A stretch of DNA of 64,000 bases from Halalkalibacter okhensis (GTDB taxonomy: Bacteria > Bacillota > Bacilli > Bacillales > Bacillaceae_D), in the NCBI RefSeq assembly GCF_000787375.1, contig NZ_JRJU01000003.1:186001-250000 (forward strand), in the 5' to 3' direction. Below the pieces are notes generated by a model. That model had not been told where the DNA came from, did not search any database, and saw nothing but the letters and a program-made list of their open reading frames with translations. A program made the position numbers and the translations under genes. Positions 52,270 to 62,898 of the stretch are shown one piece after another (position 1 is the first letter of the stretch; the number at the start of each line of letters is the position of its first letter).

Positions 52270-52446
52270 TTAATTCTTATTTATTTTAAACCTTTCATCA
52301 TCAGGCTTTTTTGCGTCTATTGGTATCACCCAAACCATCCCTACTTTAGATGCACCTTCAATTCTATCTTCTGCACAAAGAACCTGAACTCGCCTTTTCG
52401 AAATTCCCCACTTTAAAGCAGCTTCTTTTGCTGACATATACTCCAC
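52270..52446 (-). CDS. Small HTH protein leading the hsd operon
   Basis: 58 aa, starting at GTG 9 nt after GGAG. AKEAALKWGISKRRVQVLCA with IEGASKVGMVWVIP is a MerR/excisionase-like winged-helix domain. Such small DNA-binding proteins often precede hsdM in Firmicutes and may regulate the operon. A candidate controller, not proven. Confidence 0.75.
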   Translation of the reverse strand: MEYMSAKEAALKWGISKRRVQVLCAEDRIEGASKVGMVWVIPIDAKKPDDERFKINKN

Positions 52447-52620
52447 AAAAAAAAACTCCTTTCAATCATATATACATATAATATTCCTAACTGCGAATAA
52501 AATCAACAAATCAAATGATAGTCATTGAAATTCAATACATCTCTAACTTTGTTAAGGTTCTGGCAATTAAACCATCACATGATAACAACAGCTATTGAGC
52601 TTTATTGTTCTGCGTAAAAG

Positions 52621-52639
52621 TTAGACCCCGGGGGTCTAA
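52621..52639. repeat. Perfect 19-bp GC-rich palindrome
   Basis: TTAGACCCC-G-GGGGTCTAA lies between rlmCD and the hsd operon, next to the rlmCD terminator. Could be a protein-binding site or recombination target. The rest of 52447-52722 shows nothing else. Confidence 0.6.
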
Positions 52640-52666
52640 AAAGCCCCCGAACGATTAGTCCGAGGG
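52638..52666 (-). terminator. Terminator of rlmCD
   Basis: On the - strand CCCTCGGAC pairs with GTTCGGGGG (9 bp, with G-U pairs) around a 5-nt loop, followed by C and five T. Confidence 0.75.
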
Positions 52667-52722
52667 AACATAAAGCACACTTCAGTATTTAGTTGAAAAT
52701 CGCTAAACCTATTGGTACCAAG

Positions 52723-54096
52723 CTATTTCAACTCTATCAACGCGACTGTCTCAACGTGACTCGAATGCGGAAACATATCAACAGGCTGCACTTCCTTCGT
52801 AACATAGCCACCCTCTTCAAGCATCTTCAAATCTCTTGCAAGAGTAGCCGGATTACAGGAAACATACACCACACGCTTGGGTTTCATCGAAAGAATTGTA
52901 TCTAATAACTCTTGGTCACAGCCTTTTCGCGGCGGATCGACCACAACAACGTCAGCACGCACTCCTTGAGCATACCACCATGGCATGACTTTTTCCGCTT
53001 CCCCTACTGCAAAGTCTACATTTGTGATTCCATTTAACGCAGCATTTCGCTTCGCATCAGCAATTGCATCAGGAACAATCTCCACCCCGTACACATGCTT
53101 CGCTTTTTGAGCAAGGAACAGCGAAATCGTCCCAATCCCACAATACGCATCAATCACGGTTTCTTGTCCAGACAAATCGGCATACTCAAGCGCTTTATCA
53201 TAGAGGACCTTCGTTTGCTCAGGATTTACTTGATAGAATGAGCGAGCAGAAATCGCAAACTTAATGTCACCGATGTAATCATGAATGTACTCTTCTCCCC
53301 AAAGTATGTTCGTTTCGTCACCAAAAATAACATTTGTCCGTTTCGGATTAATATTTTGAACGATTGATTTCACATTTGGTATATCCTCTTGAATTTCTTC
53401 AATGATATTCTTCTTATTCGGAAGCTCTTTCCCTCTTGTTACGAGCACGACCATGACTTCGTTTGTTATTTTTCCTTTTCTGGCGACAACATGGCGCAAT
53501 GTCCCGCGGTGTTTTTCCTCATCATACGCACGAATCCCGTATTTGTTGGCGATGTTTTTTACAACACGGATAATTTGGTCATTTTCTTCATGCTGAATTA
53601 AGCACTCATCCATGTTGATAATGCGGTGGCTTCTTTTTTGATAGAAACCAGCAACGATAAGGCCTCCTTCTTCTCCTACTGGCACTTGTGCCTTGTTACG
53701 ATACCTCCATGGATGGTCCATTCCAAGGGTCGGGTGTACTGTTACGTTCTTTAGCGCACCAATTCGTTCAAGCACGTCTTTCACTTGCTTTTGTTTGGAA
53801 AGAAGTTGAGCCTCATAGCTTAAATGTTGAATCTGACAACCGCCACATTGGTGGTAGATCGGGCATAACGGTTCTGCTCTGTGCTCACTCTCTTTTTTAA
53901 TTTCAAGAAGACGCGCAAAGCCATAGCCTTTATTTGTTTTTACTACTTTTATATCAACGAGTTCGCCTGGTAGAGTGTTTGGCACAAATAGTGTGTAGCC
54001 ATCTACTTTGGCCACACCAGCTCCTTCATGAGTTAAATCTTCTATTGTCACTTGTAGCTGGTCATTTTTTCGTACAGGTAGTGTCTCTCTTTTCAT
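52723..54096 (-). CDS. rlmCD: RlmCD-type 23S rRNA (uracil-C5)-methyltransferase
   Basis: 457 aa RumA/TrmA-family enzyme methylating 23S rRNA uracils (U747 and U1939 in B. subtilis). N-terminal TRAM domain ([20 protein letters not shown]), iron-sulphur cysteines ([10 protein letters not shown]), SAM motif [24 protein letters not shown], catalytic Cys in [13 protein letters not shown] and final [10 protein letters not shown]. Length fits the family. Single-gene unit with its own terminator. It marks the right chromosomal flank of the island. Confidence 0.93.
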   Translation of the reverse strand: MKRETLPVRKNDQLQVTIEDLTHEGAGVAKVDGYTLFVPNTLPGELVDIKVVKTNKGYGFARLLEIKKESEHRAEPLCPIYHQCGGCQIQHLSYEAQLLSKQKQVKDVLERIGALKNVTVHPTLGMDHPWRYRNKAQVPVGEEGGLIVAGFYQKRSHRIINMDECLIQHEENDQIIRVVKNIANKYGIRAYDEEKHRGTLRHVVARKGKITNEVMVVLVTRGKELPNKKNIIEEIQEDIPNVKSIVQNINPKRTNVIFGDETNILWGEEYIHDYIGDIKFAISARSFYQVNPEQTKVLYDKALEYADLSGQETVIDAYCGIGTISLFLAQKAKHVYGVEIVPDAIADAKRNAALNGITNVDFAVGEAEKVMPWWYAQGVRADVVVVDPPRKGCDQELLDTILSMKPKRVVYVSCNPATLARDLKMLEEGGYVTKEVQPVDMFPHSSHVETVALIELK

Positions 54097-54179
54097 CTCT
54101 TCCCGTCCTTCTTCCTCTATTCATGGTAGTTATTGTACCATAGACAAAGGATTACTCGAAATTCGGTGTTTCTTCACGC

Positions 54180-54230
54180 AAAAAAGCATCTCTTAACTCA
54201 CTACAGCGAGCTTTGAGACACCTTTTTACT
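54180..54230. terminator. Terminator after melA
   Basis: Long imperfect hairpin: AAAAAG with CTTTTTT, TCTC with GAGA, and an inner GAG/CTC stem, just downstream of the melA stop and upstream of rlmCD. T-rich at the - strand end. Confidence 0.6.
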
Positions 54231-54237
54231 TAGAATA

Positions 54238-55539
54238 TTAACGATATTTCGGTAACCAATCACCATGAGCTTCAATCAAGTCATCACACATAGCAATGAT
54301 ATCGTCCATCGACAATTCAGAGTTTGTATGTGGGTCTAGTAGAGCAGCTTGGTATATATGTTCTTTTTTCAATGTTGTAGCAGCTTCTATCGTAAGTAGC
54401 TGCGTATTTATATTTGTACGATTCAATGCTGCTAATTGTTCTGGAAGATCTCCAATATAGCAAGGCATGATTCCACTTCGATCAGCTACACATGGGACTT
54501 CGACACACGCATTTTCTGGTAAATTAGATATTAGACGTCCCGTATTTAATACATTTCCACCAAATTTAAATGGCACATTTGTCTCCATTGCCTCAATAAT
54601 ATACGATCCATATTCATGAGATCTCTCATGAATTAATTGTGTATTATTAACCATTTCTTCACGCATCTCTTCCCATGCTTTGATTTGGTTTACACAACGA
54701 CGCGGATACTCATCAAGTGGAATATTAAAGCGGTCAATTAATTCTGGATAACGGTCCTTAATGAAATATGGATGGTATTCCGCATTATGCTCAGATGATT
54801 CAGTTACATAATGACCAAATTTATCCATTAATTCAAAGCGAACCATATCATCGTGTTTTGTTTTTTGCTTTTCTTTTGCACGCTTTTTAATCTCTGGATA
54901 AAGGTCTTTGCCGTCCTTTTTCACTTCTAACAGCCAAGCCATATGGTTAATTCCAGCAATTCTTTCTTCTATCCCTGTTGGATCCATATCAAGAGATTTA
55001 AATAAATCGTCCGTACAGATTTGAACACTATGGCACAAGCCGATTGTTTTTATATTGGTATGGCGCAACATTGCACCTGTTAAGGAAGACATAGGGTTCG
55101 TATAGTTCAAGAACCAAGCATCTGGACAAACTTCTTCCATATCTTTCGCAAAGTCGAATAAGACAGGAATGGTGCGCAAGCTGCGGAATAATCCTCCGAT
55201 TCCAATTGTGTCAGCAATGGTTTGACGCAAACCATATTTCTTCGGAATTTCAAAATCGATCACCGTACTTGGCTCATATCCTCCAATCTGGACAGCATTA
55301 ATCACATACTTCGCTCCTGTTAACGCTTCTTTCCGGTCTAGATAAGCCTTCACCTTAATAGATGGATTATATTTCCGAGCTAAGTTCAATAGCATTTGCT
55401 CCGAATCTTTTAATCTCGTTTCATCAATATCATGCAAAGCAAATTCAAATCCATTTAAAGCTGATACAAACATGCAATCTCCTAAAACATTTTTGGCAAA
55501 TACCGTACTTCCAGCTCCGATAAACGTAATTTTAGACAT
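54238..55539 (-). CDS. melA: MelA, alpha-galactosidase (GH4)
   Basis: 433 aa, NAD- and Mn-dependent glycosidase of family GH4 hydrolysing melibiose- and raffinose-type alpha-galactosides in the cytosol. Rossmann motif FIGAGSTVFAKNVLGDC, metal-ligand Cys in IGLCHSVQ, His in GINHMAWLLEV, ADTIGIGGLFRSLRTIP and LNRTNINTQLLTIEAA. Very close in length and sequence style to B. subtilis MelA. Last gene of the mel operon; GAGGAGG precedes the ATG. Confidence 0.95.
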   Translation of the reverse strand: MSKITFIGAGSTVFAKNVLGDCMFVSALNGFEFALHDIDETRLKDSEQMLLNLARKYNPSIKVKAYLDRKEALTGAKYVINAVQIGGYEPSTVIDFEIPKKYGLRQTIADTIGIGGLFRSLRTIPVLFDFAKDMEEVCPDAWFLNYTNPMSSLTGAMLRHTNIKTIGLCHSVQICTDDLFKSLDMDPTGIEERIAGINHMAWLLEVKKDGKDLYPEIKKRAKEKQKTKHDDMVRFELMDKFGHYVTESSEHNAEYHPYFIKDRYPELIDRFNIPLDEYPRRCVNQIKAWEEMREEMVNNTQLIHERSHEYGSYIIEAMETNVPFKFGGNVLNTGRLISNLPENACVEVPCVADRSGIMPCYIGDLPEQLAALNRTNINTQLLTIEAATTLKKEHIYQAALLDPHTNSELSMDDIIAMCDDLIEAHGDWLPKYR

Positions 55540-55584
55540 GTGATGTCCTCCTCTATTAATAGTAGAATATTTTTTTTGGTTGTT

Positions 55585-56415
55585 TTAACCTTTTACTGAC
55601 CCCGATGAAAGCCCTGCAATAAAGTATTTCTGTAAGATAAGAAATAACACGATCATTGGCAACGAAGCCATAAGTGCAGCAGCCGCTACTAAGTTAAGGT
55701 TATTTTGATTTTCACCAAAGAAACTAGCTAACGTTACGGTTAATGTGTGTACACTCTTATCTTGTAAGAAGAAAATAGCAAACTGGTAATCGTTCCATAT
55801 GAATACACAAGATATAATTAAAACGGTTGCTGTTACTGGTTTTAATAATGGAAAGATAACTCTAAAAAAGATACCAAGCGTACTCGCTCCATCGATTTTT
55901 GCTGCTTCTTCTAACTCTTTCGGTATCGTCGAACGAATGAACCCTGCATAAAGAAAGATTGTTAATGGCAGATAAGCCGCTACATTATTAAATATCGCAA
56001 TTTCATGTGTATTGACCATTCCCATATTAACGACGAGTTGATACAACGGTACTAGAGCAGTCAACGGAGGAATAACCATGATCGAGATAAAGATGTAATA
56101 CACAACCTTGTTCAACCTCGTCTTAACCCGAGCTAACGGATATGCCGCCATTGATCCTACAAGAATTAGCAGAATAGCCGCGCCTGCTGTAATAATAATT
56201 GAGTTCATAAAAGCATTTGTTAAATTCGCACGCTCCCAAGCACGAGCGAAGTTCTCTAATGTGAAGTAATCAGGAAATAACCATCTCGAGCTAAAGTCGT
56301 TACTTACTTTTAAAGAAGTAGTAGCAAGTATGTAGAACGGGATGATGTGAATAATGCAAATGATAAATGCTACGATCGTTAGAATCGTTTTTTTAGATTT
56401 GCTCAACTTATTCAT
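55585..56415 (-). CDS. melC: MelC, sugar ABC transporter permease
   Basis: 276 aa MalG-type permease with six helices and the EAA loop (EEAAKIDGASTLGIFFRVIFP) that contacts the ATPase. Works with MelD and MelE to import melibiose-type sugars. No ATPase gene is in the operon; B. subtilis uses the shared MsmX. Abuts melD (one-base overlap). Confidence 0.94.
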   Translation of the reverse strand: MNKLSKSKKTILTIVAFIICIIHIIPFYILATTSLKVSNDFSSRWLFPDYFTLENFARAWERANLTNAFMNSIIITAGAAILLILVGSMAAYPLARVKTRLNKVVYYIFISIMVIPPLTALVPLYQLVVNMGMVNTHEIAIFNNVAAYLPLTIFLYAGFIRSTIPKELEEAAKIDGASTLGIFFRVIFPLLKPVTATVLIISCVFIWNDYQFAIFFLQDKSVHTLTVTLASFFGENQNNLNLVAAAALMASLPMIVLFLILQKYFIAGLSSGSVKG

Positions 56416-57341
56416 TATGCCTCTACCTCCTTACGCTTGAAGTAAATGAGAGCCACTAAGCTAATAATTAAAATTATTGTTGCCATTAATATCCCTTGAG
56501 TCGCTGCATATCCAGCGTCTTGTCTTCTAAAATAAAGAGAATACATAAACGTCGACATTGATTGTGAGGCATTACCAGGTCCTCCACCAGTCAATGAAAT
56601 AATGACATCAAATAATTTTAATCCGCCTATTACATTCAAAACGACATTAATCGTAATGGCCGGCGCCAGTAATGGTAGCGTAATCTTTTTAAACTGAGCG
56701 AAAGCTGATGCCCCATCAATAACAGCCGCTTCATAATAGTCTTTCGATATACTTTGCAACCCTGCTAAATAGATAATCATCGCAATCCCAACGAACTGAT
56801 ATGTGTTAACTAGCACAATAATCCAAGGATTAAATGATGCATTTCCTAACGCGTTAATGGGCTCAAATCCTAGAAACATTAAAAGATCATTTAATGCTCC
56901 CCCTTGGTAAGCAAAGAAAAAGTACCAAATATACCCCATAATTAACGGGCTAATAATAACGGGTAAATACACAATCGTTCGCGTAAAAGCTTTTAATTTA
57001 ATGCTTTGATTTAACAGCAAAGCATATAGCAGTCCGATTCCCGTTTGAAAAATGGTACTACCAATCCCGTATAGCAATGTATTTTTTACAACAAGCCAAG
57101 TAGTAGGGTCAGAAAACATCCTTTTATATTGCTCCAAGCCAACCCAGTTATATCCTTGCGAAAATCCATTCCAATCTGTAAACGTGATTTTTATTCCATT
57201 GAAAAATGGATAGATGATAAACAAGCTCACAAAACATAAGGCCGGAATATACATCCACATAAGCGAAGATTGTCTCCTCTGTTTCACTTTTGGAGCTTTC
57301 TTTGCAACCGTGACTTTCCTTTCCGCTACAGTTTGACTCAT
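56415..57341 (-). CDS. melD: MelD, sugar ABC transporter permease
   Basis: 308 aa MalF-type permease. Basic N-terminal cytosolic tail, then six helices and the EAA loop ([22 protein letters not shown]). Partner of MelC in the membrane pore. Ends overlapping the melC start. Confidence 0.94.
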   Translation of the reverse strand: MSQTVAERKVTVAKKAPKVKQRRQSSLMWMYIPALCFVSLFIIYPFFNGIKITFTDWNGFSQGYNWVGLEQYKRMFSDPTTWLVVKNTLLYGIGSTIFQTGIGLLYALLLNQSIKLKAFTRTIVYLPVIISPLIMGYIWYFFFAYQGGALNDLLMFLGFEPINALGNASFNPWIIVLVNTYQFVGIAMIIYLAGLQSISKDYYEAAVIDGASAFAQFKKITLPLLAPAITINVVLNVIGGLKLFDVIISLTGGGPGNASQSMSTFMYSLYFRRQDAGYAATQGILMATIILIISLVALIYFKRKEVEA

Positions 57342-57403
57342 ATTCTCAACTCCCTTTTTCCATCATTAGCCGAGGGTACCTTAGATTACTCGTTCTTTTG
57401 CAA

Positions 57404-57430
57404 GCAGGGATCGTGTTAGTACGTCCCTGC
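57404..57430 (-). other. Intercistronic stem-loop between melE and melD
   Basis: GCAGGGA / TCCCTGC stem in the 98-bp gap after melE with no clear T-tract. In binding-protein transporter operons such hairpins often stabilise the upstream mRNA so that the solute-binding protein is made in excess; that role is inferred. Confidence 0.55.
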
Positions 57431-57439
57431 CCCCTATTC

Positions 57440-58693
57440 TTACTGATTTCTTAAACGAAGGTATTCAGATTCCATTTCAGCAGATACTTGTTCAACTGTT
57501 AAGGTATCTGCTAATAGCTCCTGACCAGTTGTCGCGTACACATCCCACATTCCACTTGGTAAGTACACACGATCGAAGTATGGTTGGATTTGAACATGAG
57601 CCCATTCGTCATAAAATTCAGTATAATAATTTTCTGTTTCAACATTTGTTATCCCAGCTGGTAATGATGATGCTTCCGCTAACTTTTTTGCATTGTCTGG
57701 TTGAGCTAGAAACTCAATAAATTGCTTAGCTTCATCCAGTTTTTCTGAATCTTTAAAGACTGCAAACGTGTTCCGCTCTCCCCCGATCCAACTTGGATCA
57801 TCACCTTCCCAGTATGCTGGTACAGGAATCGTCCCTACTTGAATTTCTGGATTGAGTTCTGTTACCGCTGGTCCAAAAGCGCCTCCAGCAAAGGCAAATG
57901 CGATTTTATTTTGTGCCATTAACTCAATTCTCTGTGCTTCACTAGCCGTTAACACATCTGTATTTAGTAGACCTTGTTCTTGTAATCCTTTTAAGAATTC
58001 AGCAAGCGGCGTATAGTTTGACCAATCAAACGAACCATCTAATAAATCTTCTTCAAAATTATTATTCTCATCGGTTACTAAGAGTGGCGTAGATAATTGA
58101 TCAAGTACTTGAGCGATCGTATATTGATTACTACCAGGAATCCAAAGTGGGGTTACTTCCCCATTACTTTCTTCTTTGACCGCTTCCATTGCATCACTCC
58201 ACTCGTCAAACGTAGTTGGAGGTTCAATTCCATATTCATTTAATAAAGTTGCATTATACATAATTCCATCTTTCGCCTGATTAATTGGGAAAGCGTAGAC
58301 TTTTCCCTCTTCATCTCTCAAGATCGGTGCCATGGCTTCGTCGAAATGCTCCACCCACTCCATTTCACTTAAGTCAGCTGTGTACTCACCATATCGATTG
58401 ATAGCCCATCCATGAGTATCAAATAAATCTGGAAGGTCATTTGAAGCCATTCTGACACGGAGCTGATCCTCATATCCTGTACCTGGAAAATTCACATCAA
58501 CTGAAATTCCTGTTTCTTCTGTAAAGGCAAGAGCAACTTCTTCAATCGCCTCTTTTTCAGCATCATCAGATACACCCGAGTAAAGCGACAAGGCATTACT
58601 AGAAATACTCGACCCAGTAGATTCTCCTCCACAAGCTGTCAAAACCATCGCACCCATCAAAATACCAGTGAACGTTCTAAATGCTTTTTTCAT
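57440..58693 (-). CDS. melE: MelE, sugar-binding lipoprotein
   Basis: 417 aa extracellular solute-binding protein (family 1). Signal peptide with lipobox VLTAC, anchoring at Cys 21; then a Ser/Gly linker and a two-lobed binding domain (SLYSGVSDDAEKEAIEEVAL, ANDLPDLFDTHGWAINRY, MAQNKIAFAFAGGAFGP). Captures melibiose or raffinose-type sugars for MelDC. First structural gene of the operon. Confidence 0.94.
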   Translation of the reverse strand: MKKAFRTFTGILMGAMVLTACGGESTGSSISSNALSLYSGVSDDAEKEAIEEVALAFTEETGISVDVNFPGTGYEDQLRVRMASNDLPDLFDTHGWAINRYGEYTADLSEMEWVEHFDEAMAPILRDEEGKVYAFPINQAKDGIMYNATLLNEYGIEPPTTFDEWSDAMEAVKEESNGEVTPLWIPGSNQYTIAQVLDQLSTPLLVTDENNNFEEDLLDGSFDWSNYTPLAEFLKGLQEQGLLNTDVLTASEAQRIELMAQNKIAFAFAGGAFGPAVTELNPEIQVGTIPVPAYWEGDDPSWIGGERNTFAVFKDSEKLDEAKQFIEFLAQPDNAKKLAEASSLPAGITNVETENYYTEFYDEWAHVQIQPYFDRVYLPSGMWDVYATTGQELLADTLTVEQVSAEMESEYLRLRNQ

Positions 58694-58766
58694 AATGATC
58701 CCCCTAGAATTTATTTGGTTGTTCTAAATCCAACTACGAGTTGCCTACTGTCCCCCAAAAACTCCA

Positions 58767-58861
58767 ATTAAGCGCTTTCAATCTTATGTTTAAAAATAAT
58801 AGGCAGAATTTGTGTCGCGCGTCCAATTTATTTACTAAATAATATTAATTTATTAAGTAAA
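58767..58861 (-). promoter_or_regulatory. mel promoter region with cre site and MelR-like operator
   Basis: cre-like TTGAAAGCGCTTAAT (58767-58782, one mismatch to consensus) lies just downstream of -10 TATTAT (58796-58801); -35 TTGGAC (58821-58826), spacer 19 bp. Upstream is a 31-bp dyad with 12-bp arms TTTACTAAATAA / TTATTAAGTAAA (58831-58861), one mismatch, the likely MelR site. Predicts CcpA repression by glucose and MelR control. Confidence 0.65.
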
Positions 58862-58921
58862 ATATTAACTTATACAAATGACTAATTCAATAGTTTTTTC
58901 AGAAATAATTAAAATTTCACA

Positions 58922-58951
58922 CAAAAAAGAGCTCTTTTAGTAAAAAGCTCT
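58922..58951 (-). terminator. Terminator of melR
   Basis: AGAGC-TTTT ... AAAAGAGCTCT hairpin followed by six T on the - strand. Separates melR from melE transcription. Confidence 0.75.
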
Positions 58952-58978
58952 AGTAATTTTACTTTTTCTAATTATATT

Positions 58979-60064
<1,086 letters not shown>

Positions 60065-60265
60065 TTATTTGATTGTAGCATGACCTTGTTACCTAATACA
60101 ATTATTCTTCATCTTAAATCGCGTCAAGCTTGTAGGTGTCTGCACATTCATCAAGTTTTCGATATTCCATTAGCGACCTTCCCGACTTTCTCTACCTCCA
60201 TTAGGGTGTTCATACATCAGTTCTTCTCCTCTAATCCTACTAAACAGCTACGTAACACTACAAAA

Positions 60266-60292
60266 AGACGAAAATCGAAGTGATTTCCGTCT
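60266..60292 (-). terminator. Terminator of dgkB
   Basis: On the - strand AGACGGAAATC pairs with GATTTTCGTCT (11 bp, one G-U), then TTTTTG. The remaining part of the 331-bp gap 60011-60341 holds the melR promoter region with TTTACTTA-like half-sites; no gene is supported. Confidence 0.8.
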
Positions 60293-60341
60293 CTACTTTA
60301 CCCTACCATATTAGGATCATGTCCTTCTTACATGAACTCCG

Positions 60342-61244
60342 TTACCTGCGCTGTTTCCGATCCTTTGGTGTGAGCATTTGAAAATGTTGATACATATTGA
60401 CAAACTCAGCAGGAAGTACGCCTCCATATTCCCCATCTAAGTTCAGCTGCATATCACCTTTCACTTGTACTTTAATACGATTTGCATGAACATACATAAC
60501 TTTCGGATGGTTGATATGCTCCCCGCGAAGGGCTAATGTTGCTAAGTGAAGAAATTCAGGAAAGGATAATTTTTTGACAATAATAAAATCAAACATTCCA
60601 TCTTGCAAGGAAGCTTTAGGGGCTAACTTTTCAAATCCCCCTACTGAATTGGTGTTAGCGACAAGAAATAGCATGATTTCCCCTTCAAATAGCTTTCCGT
60701 CATATTCAATCTGAACCATTTTTGGAGAGACTTGCGGTAGCTTTTCTAGTCCTTTAATATAATAAGCCAATTGTCCAACAGCCGTTTTCATTTTACTTGG
60801 TACTTCATACGTCAATTCTGTTAATGAACCGCCTGCAGCAATATTGACAAAATAACGATCGTTTACGCGTCCAATATCGATTGGCTCAAAGTGTTCTCCA
60901 CACAAAATATCGCATGCTTTTTCGATATCTCTTGGAATGCGTAGAGCACGCGCGAAGTCATTTGTTGTCCCTGCTGGAATAATTCCAAGGTTCGGTCTCT
61001 TTTCTAAAGCAGCTAGTCCATTTACTACTTCAAAAATGGTTCCGTCTCCACCTGCAGCGATGACTAAATCATATCCATTCTCTCCAGCTTTTTTTGCCGC
61101 TCTTGTTGCACAACCTTCTCCTGTTGTCGCATGAGCTGATGTTTCGTATCCTGTTTTTTCAAGCCGTTCTAAAATATAGGCTAAGCTTTTCCGTATTTGT
61201 TCACGTCCAGATGATGGATTATAAATAAGTCGAGCTCTTTTCAT
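60342..61244 (-). CDS. dgkB: Diacylglycerol kinase DgkB (YerQ-like)
   Basis: 300 aa soluble lipid kinase recycling diacylglycerol from lipoteichoic acid synthesis into phosphatidic acid. Catalytic loop LVIAAGGDGTIFEVVNGL, then LGIIPAGTTNDFARAL and VNIAAGGSLTELTYE; C-terminal FDFIIVKKLSFPEFL and INLDGE-type end. Length fits the family. A housekeeping gene flanking the mel insertion. Confidence 0.92.
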   Translation of the reverse strand: MKRARLIYNPSSGREQIRKSLAYILERLEKTGYETSAHATTGEGCATRAAKKAGENGYDLVIAAGGDGTIFEVVNGLAALEKRPNLGIIPAGTTNDFARALRIPRDIEKACDILCGEHFEPIDIGRVNDRYFVNIAAGGSLTELTYEVPSKMKTAVGQLAYYIKGLEKLPQVSPKMVQIEYDGKLFEGEIMLFLVANTNSVGGFEKLAPKASLQDGMFDFIIVKKLSFPEFLHLATLALRGEHINHPKVMYVHANRIKVQVKGDMQLNLDGEYGGVLPAEFVNMYQHFQMLTPKDRKQRR

Positions 61245-61377
61245 TGCAGATCCCCTACTTCTTTTATCTTAGTCATTTCCACTCTTTGTCAGGATTGACT
61301 GCTTGTATTGTACATTACTTCAAGCCTATTCAGCAAATTCTCAAACTTGCATTAAAAAATATGTAACACATAGAACG

Positions 61378-61418
61378 GAGGGTGCTAAAAAAGGCTTCAC
61401 CCCTTTTTTAGCACCCTC
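61378..61418. terminator. Strong hairpin after gatB
   Basis: Perfect 17-bp inverted repeat (GAGGGTGCTAAAAAAGG and its complement) with a 7-nt loop, downstream of gatB and upstream of dgkB. T-rich arm; probable gatCAB terminator. Confidence 0.8.
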
Positions 61419-61452
61419 TTATAGAACATTCGCGCTAATTGATTTAAACCTA

Positions 61453-62883
61453 TTAACGCTTCTTTATTTCCTCTAATAATAACTTGTTTACCATTGGAGG
61501 ATTCGCTTTTCCTTTTGAAGCTTTCATGATTTGCCCTACTAGGAAACCAATCGCTTTCTCTTTTCCATTTTTGAAGTCCTCGACTGATTGCGGATTGTTA
61601 TCTAGGACTTCTGCTACCATCTTCAGAAGCTCACCTTCATCTGAAATTTGAACGAGTCCTTTTTCCTTAACAATTTGCTCAGGATCTCCACCAGATTCAA
61701 TTAACTCTTTAAACACCTGCTTAGCAATCTTAGAAGAGATCGTTCCCTTCTCAATAAGTTGAATCATCTTCGCAAGTCCTGCTGGTGTAAGCGCAACGTC
61801 TTGCAATTCTTTTTGCTCCGCATTTAAGTACCCTGACACTTCTCCCATTAACCAGTTAGACGCTTGCTTGGCTCCTGCACCTTGACCAACCGTTTCCTCA
61901 AAGAAGTCAGCCATTTCTTTTGTTAAAGTCAGAACAGCTGCATCATAAGCTGGCAAACCTAATTCTTCTACATAACGCTTTTTACGAGCATCAGGTAGCT
62001 CAGGAATCTCAGCACGAACACGCGCCTTCCACTCCTCATCAATATACAAATCAACAAGGTCCGGCTCCGGGAAGTAACGGTAATCATCTGAACCTTCTTT
62101 AACGCGCATTAAAATGGTCTTGTTTGCTGCTTCATCGTAACGACGTGTTTCTTGATCAATCACACCACCTGAAAGAAGTACTTGCTCTTGACGCTTCTCT
62201 TCGTATTCAAGCCCTTTACGAACAAAGTTAAATGAGTTTAAGTTTTTCAACTCTGTTTTTGTTCCAAATTTCTCTTGGCCGACAGGACGCAAGGAGATAT
62301 TTGCATCACAACGAAGCGATCCCTCTTCCATCTTACAATCCGATACGCCCGTATATTGAATGATCGCCTTAAGCTTCTCTAAATACGCGTATGCTTCTTC
62401 AGGTGTACGAATATCTGGTTCAGATACAATTTCAACTAAAGGTGTTCCTTGACGGTTATAGTCAACGAGTGAATAGCCACCGCCAGAGTGTGTTAATTTC
62501 CCTGCATCTTCCTCCATATGTATACGCGTAATCCCGATGCGTTTCTTCTTACCTTCTACTTCAATTTCAATCCAGCCATTTTCACCAATTGGTTTATCAA
62601 ATTGAGAAATTTGATATGCTTTCGGATTATCAGGATAAAAGTAATTTTTTCGATCAAATTTGGTATCTGTTCTCACTTCACAGTTTAATGCCATCGCTGC
62701 CTTCATAGCAAAATCAACAGCTTGTTTATTTAAGACTGGCAAAACACCTGGATACCCAAGATCAATCACACTTGTATTCGCATTTGGCTCAGATCCGAAG
62801 TGGTTCGGACTAGCTGAGAAAATTTTCGATTCGGTCTTTAATTCTACGTGGACTTCAAGTCCAATAATGGTTTCGAAACTCAT
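61453..62883 (-). CDS. gatB: Asp/Glu-tRNA amidotransferase subunit B
   Basis: 476 aa. Kinase-like cradle domain ([62 protein letters not shown]) followed by a helical tail and YqeY-like domain ([18 protein letters not shown]). With GatA and GatC it converts Glu-tRNA(Gln) to Gln-tRNA(Gln). 15 nt after gatA. Confidence 0.97.
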   Translation of the reverse strand: MSFETIIGLEVHVELKTESKIFSASPNHFGSEPNANTSVIDLGYPGVLPVLNKQAVDFAMKAAMALNCEVRTDTKFDRKNYFYPDNPKAYQISQFDKPIGENGWIEIEVEGKKKRIGITRIHMEEDAGKLTHSGGGYSLVDYNRQGTPLVEIVSEPDIRTPEEAYAYLEKLKAIIQYTGVSDCKMEEGSLRCDANISLRPVGQEKFGTKTELKNLNSFNFVRKGLEYEEKRQEQVLLSGGVIDQETRRYDEAANKTILMRVKEGSDDYRYFPEPDLVDLYIDEEWKARVRAEIPELPDARKKRYVEELGLPAYDAAVLTLTKEMADFFEETVGQGAGAKQASNWLMGEVSGYLNAEQKELQDVALTPAGLAKMIQLIEKGTISSKIAKQVFKELIESGGDPEQIVKEKGLVQISDEGELLKMVAEVLDNNPQSVEDFKNGKEKAIGFLVGQIMKASKGKANPPMVNKLLLEEIKKR

Positions 62884-62898
62884 CGCTTGTCTTCCCCC

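Noticed and set aside
60080-60283. A 67-residue + strand frame between melR and dgkB
   Set aside because: No ribosome site, no family resemblance, and it covers the melR upstream region.
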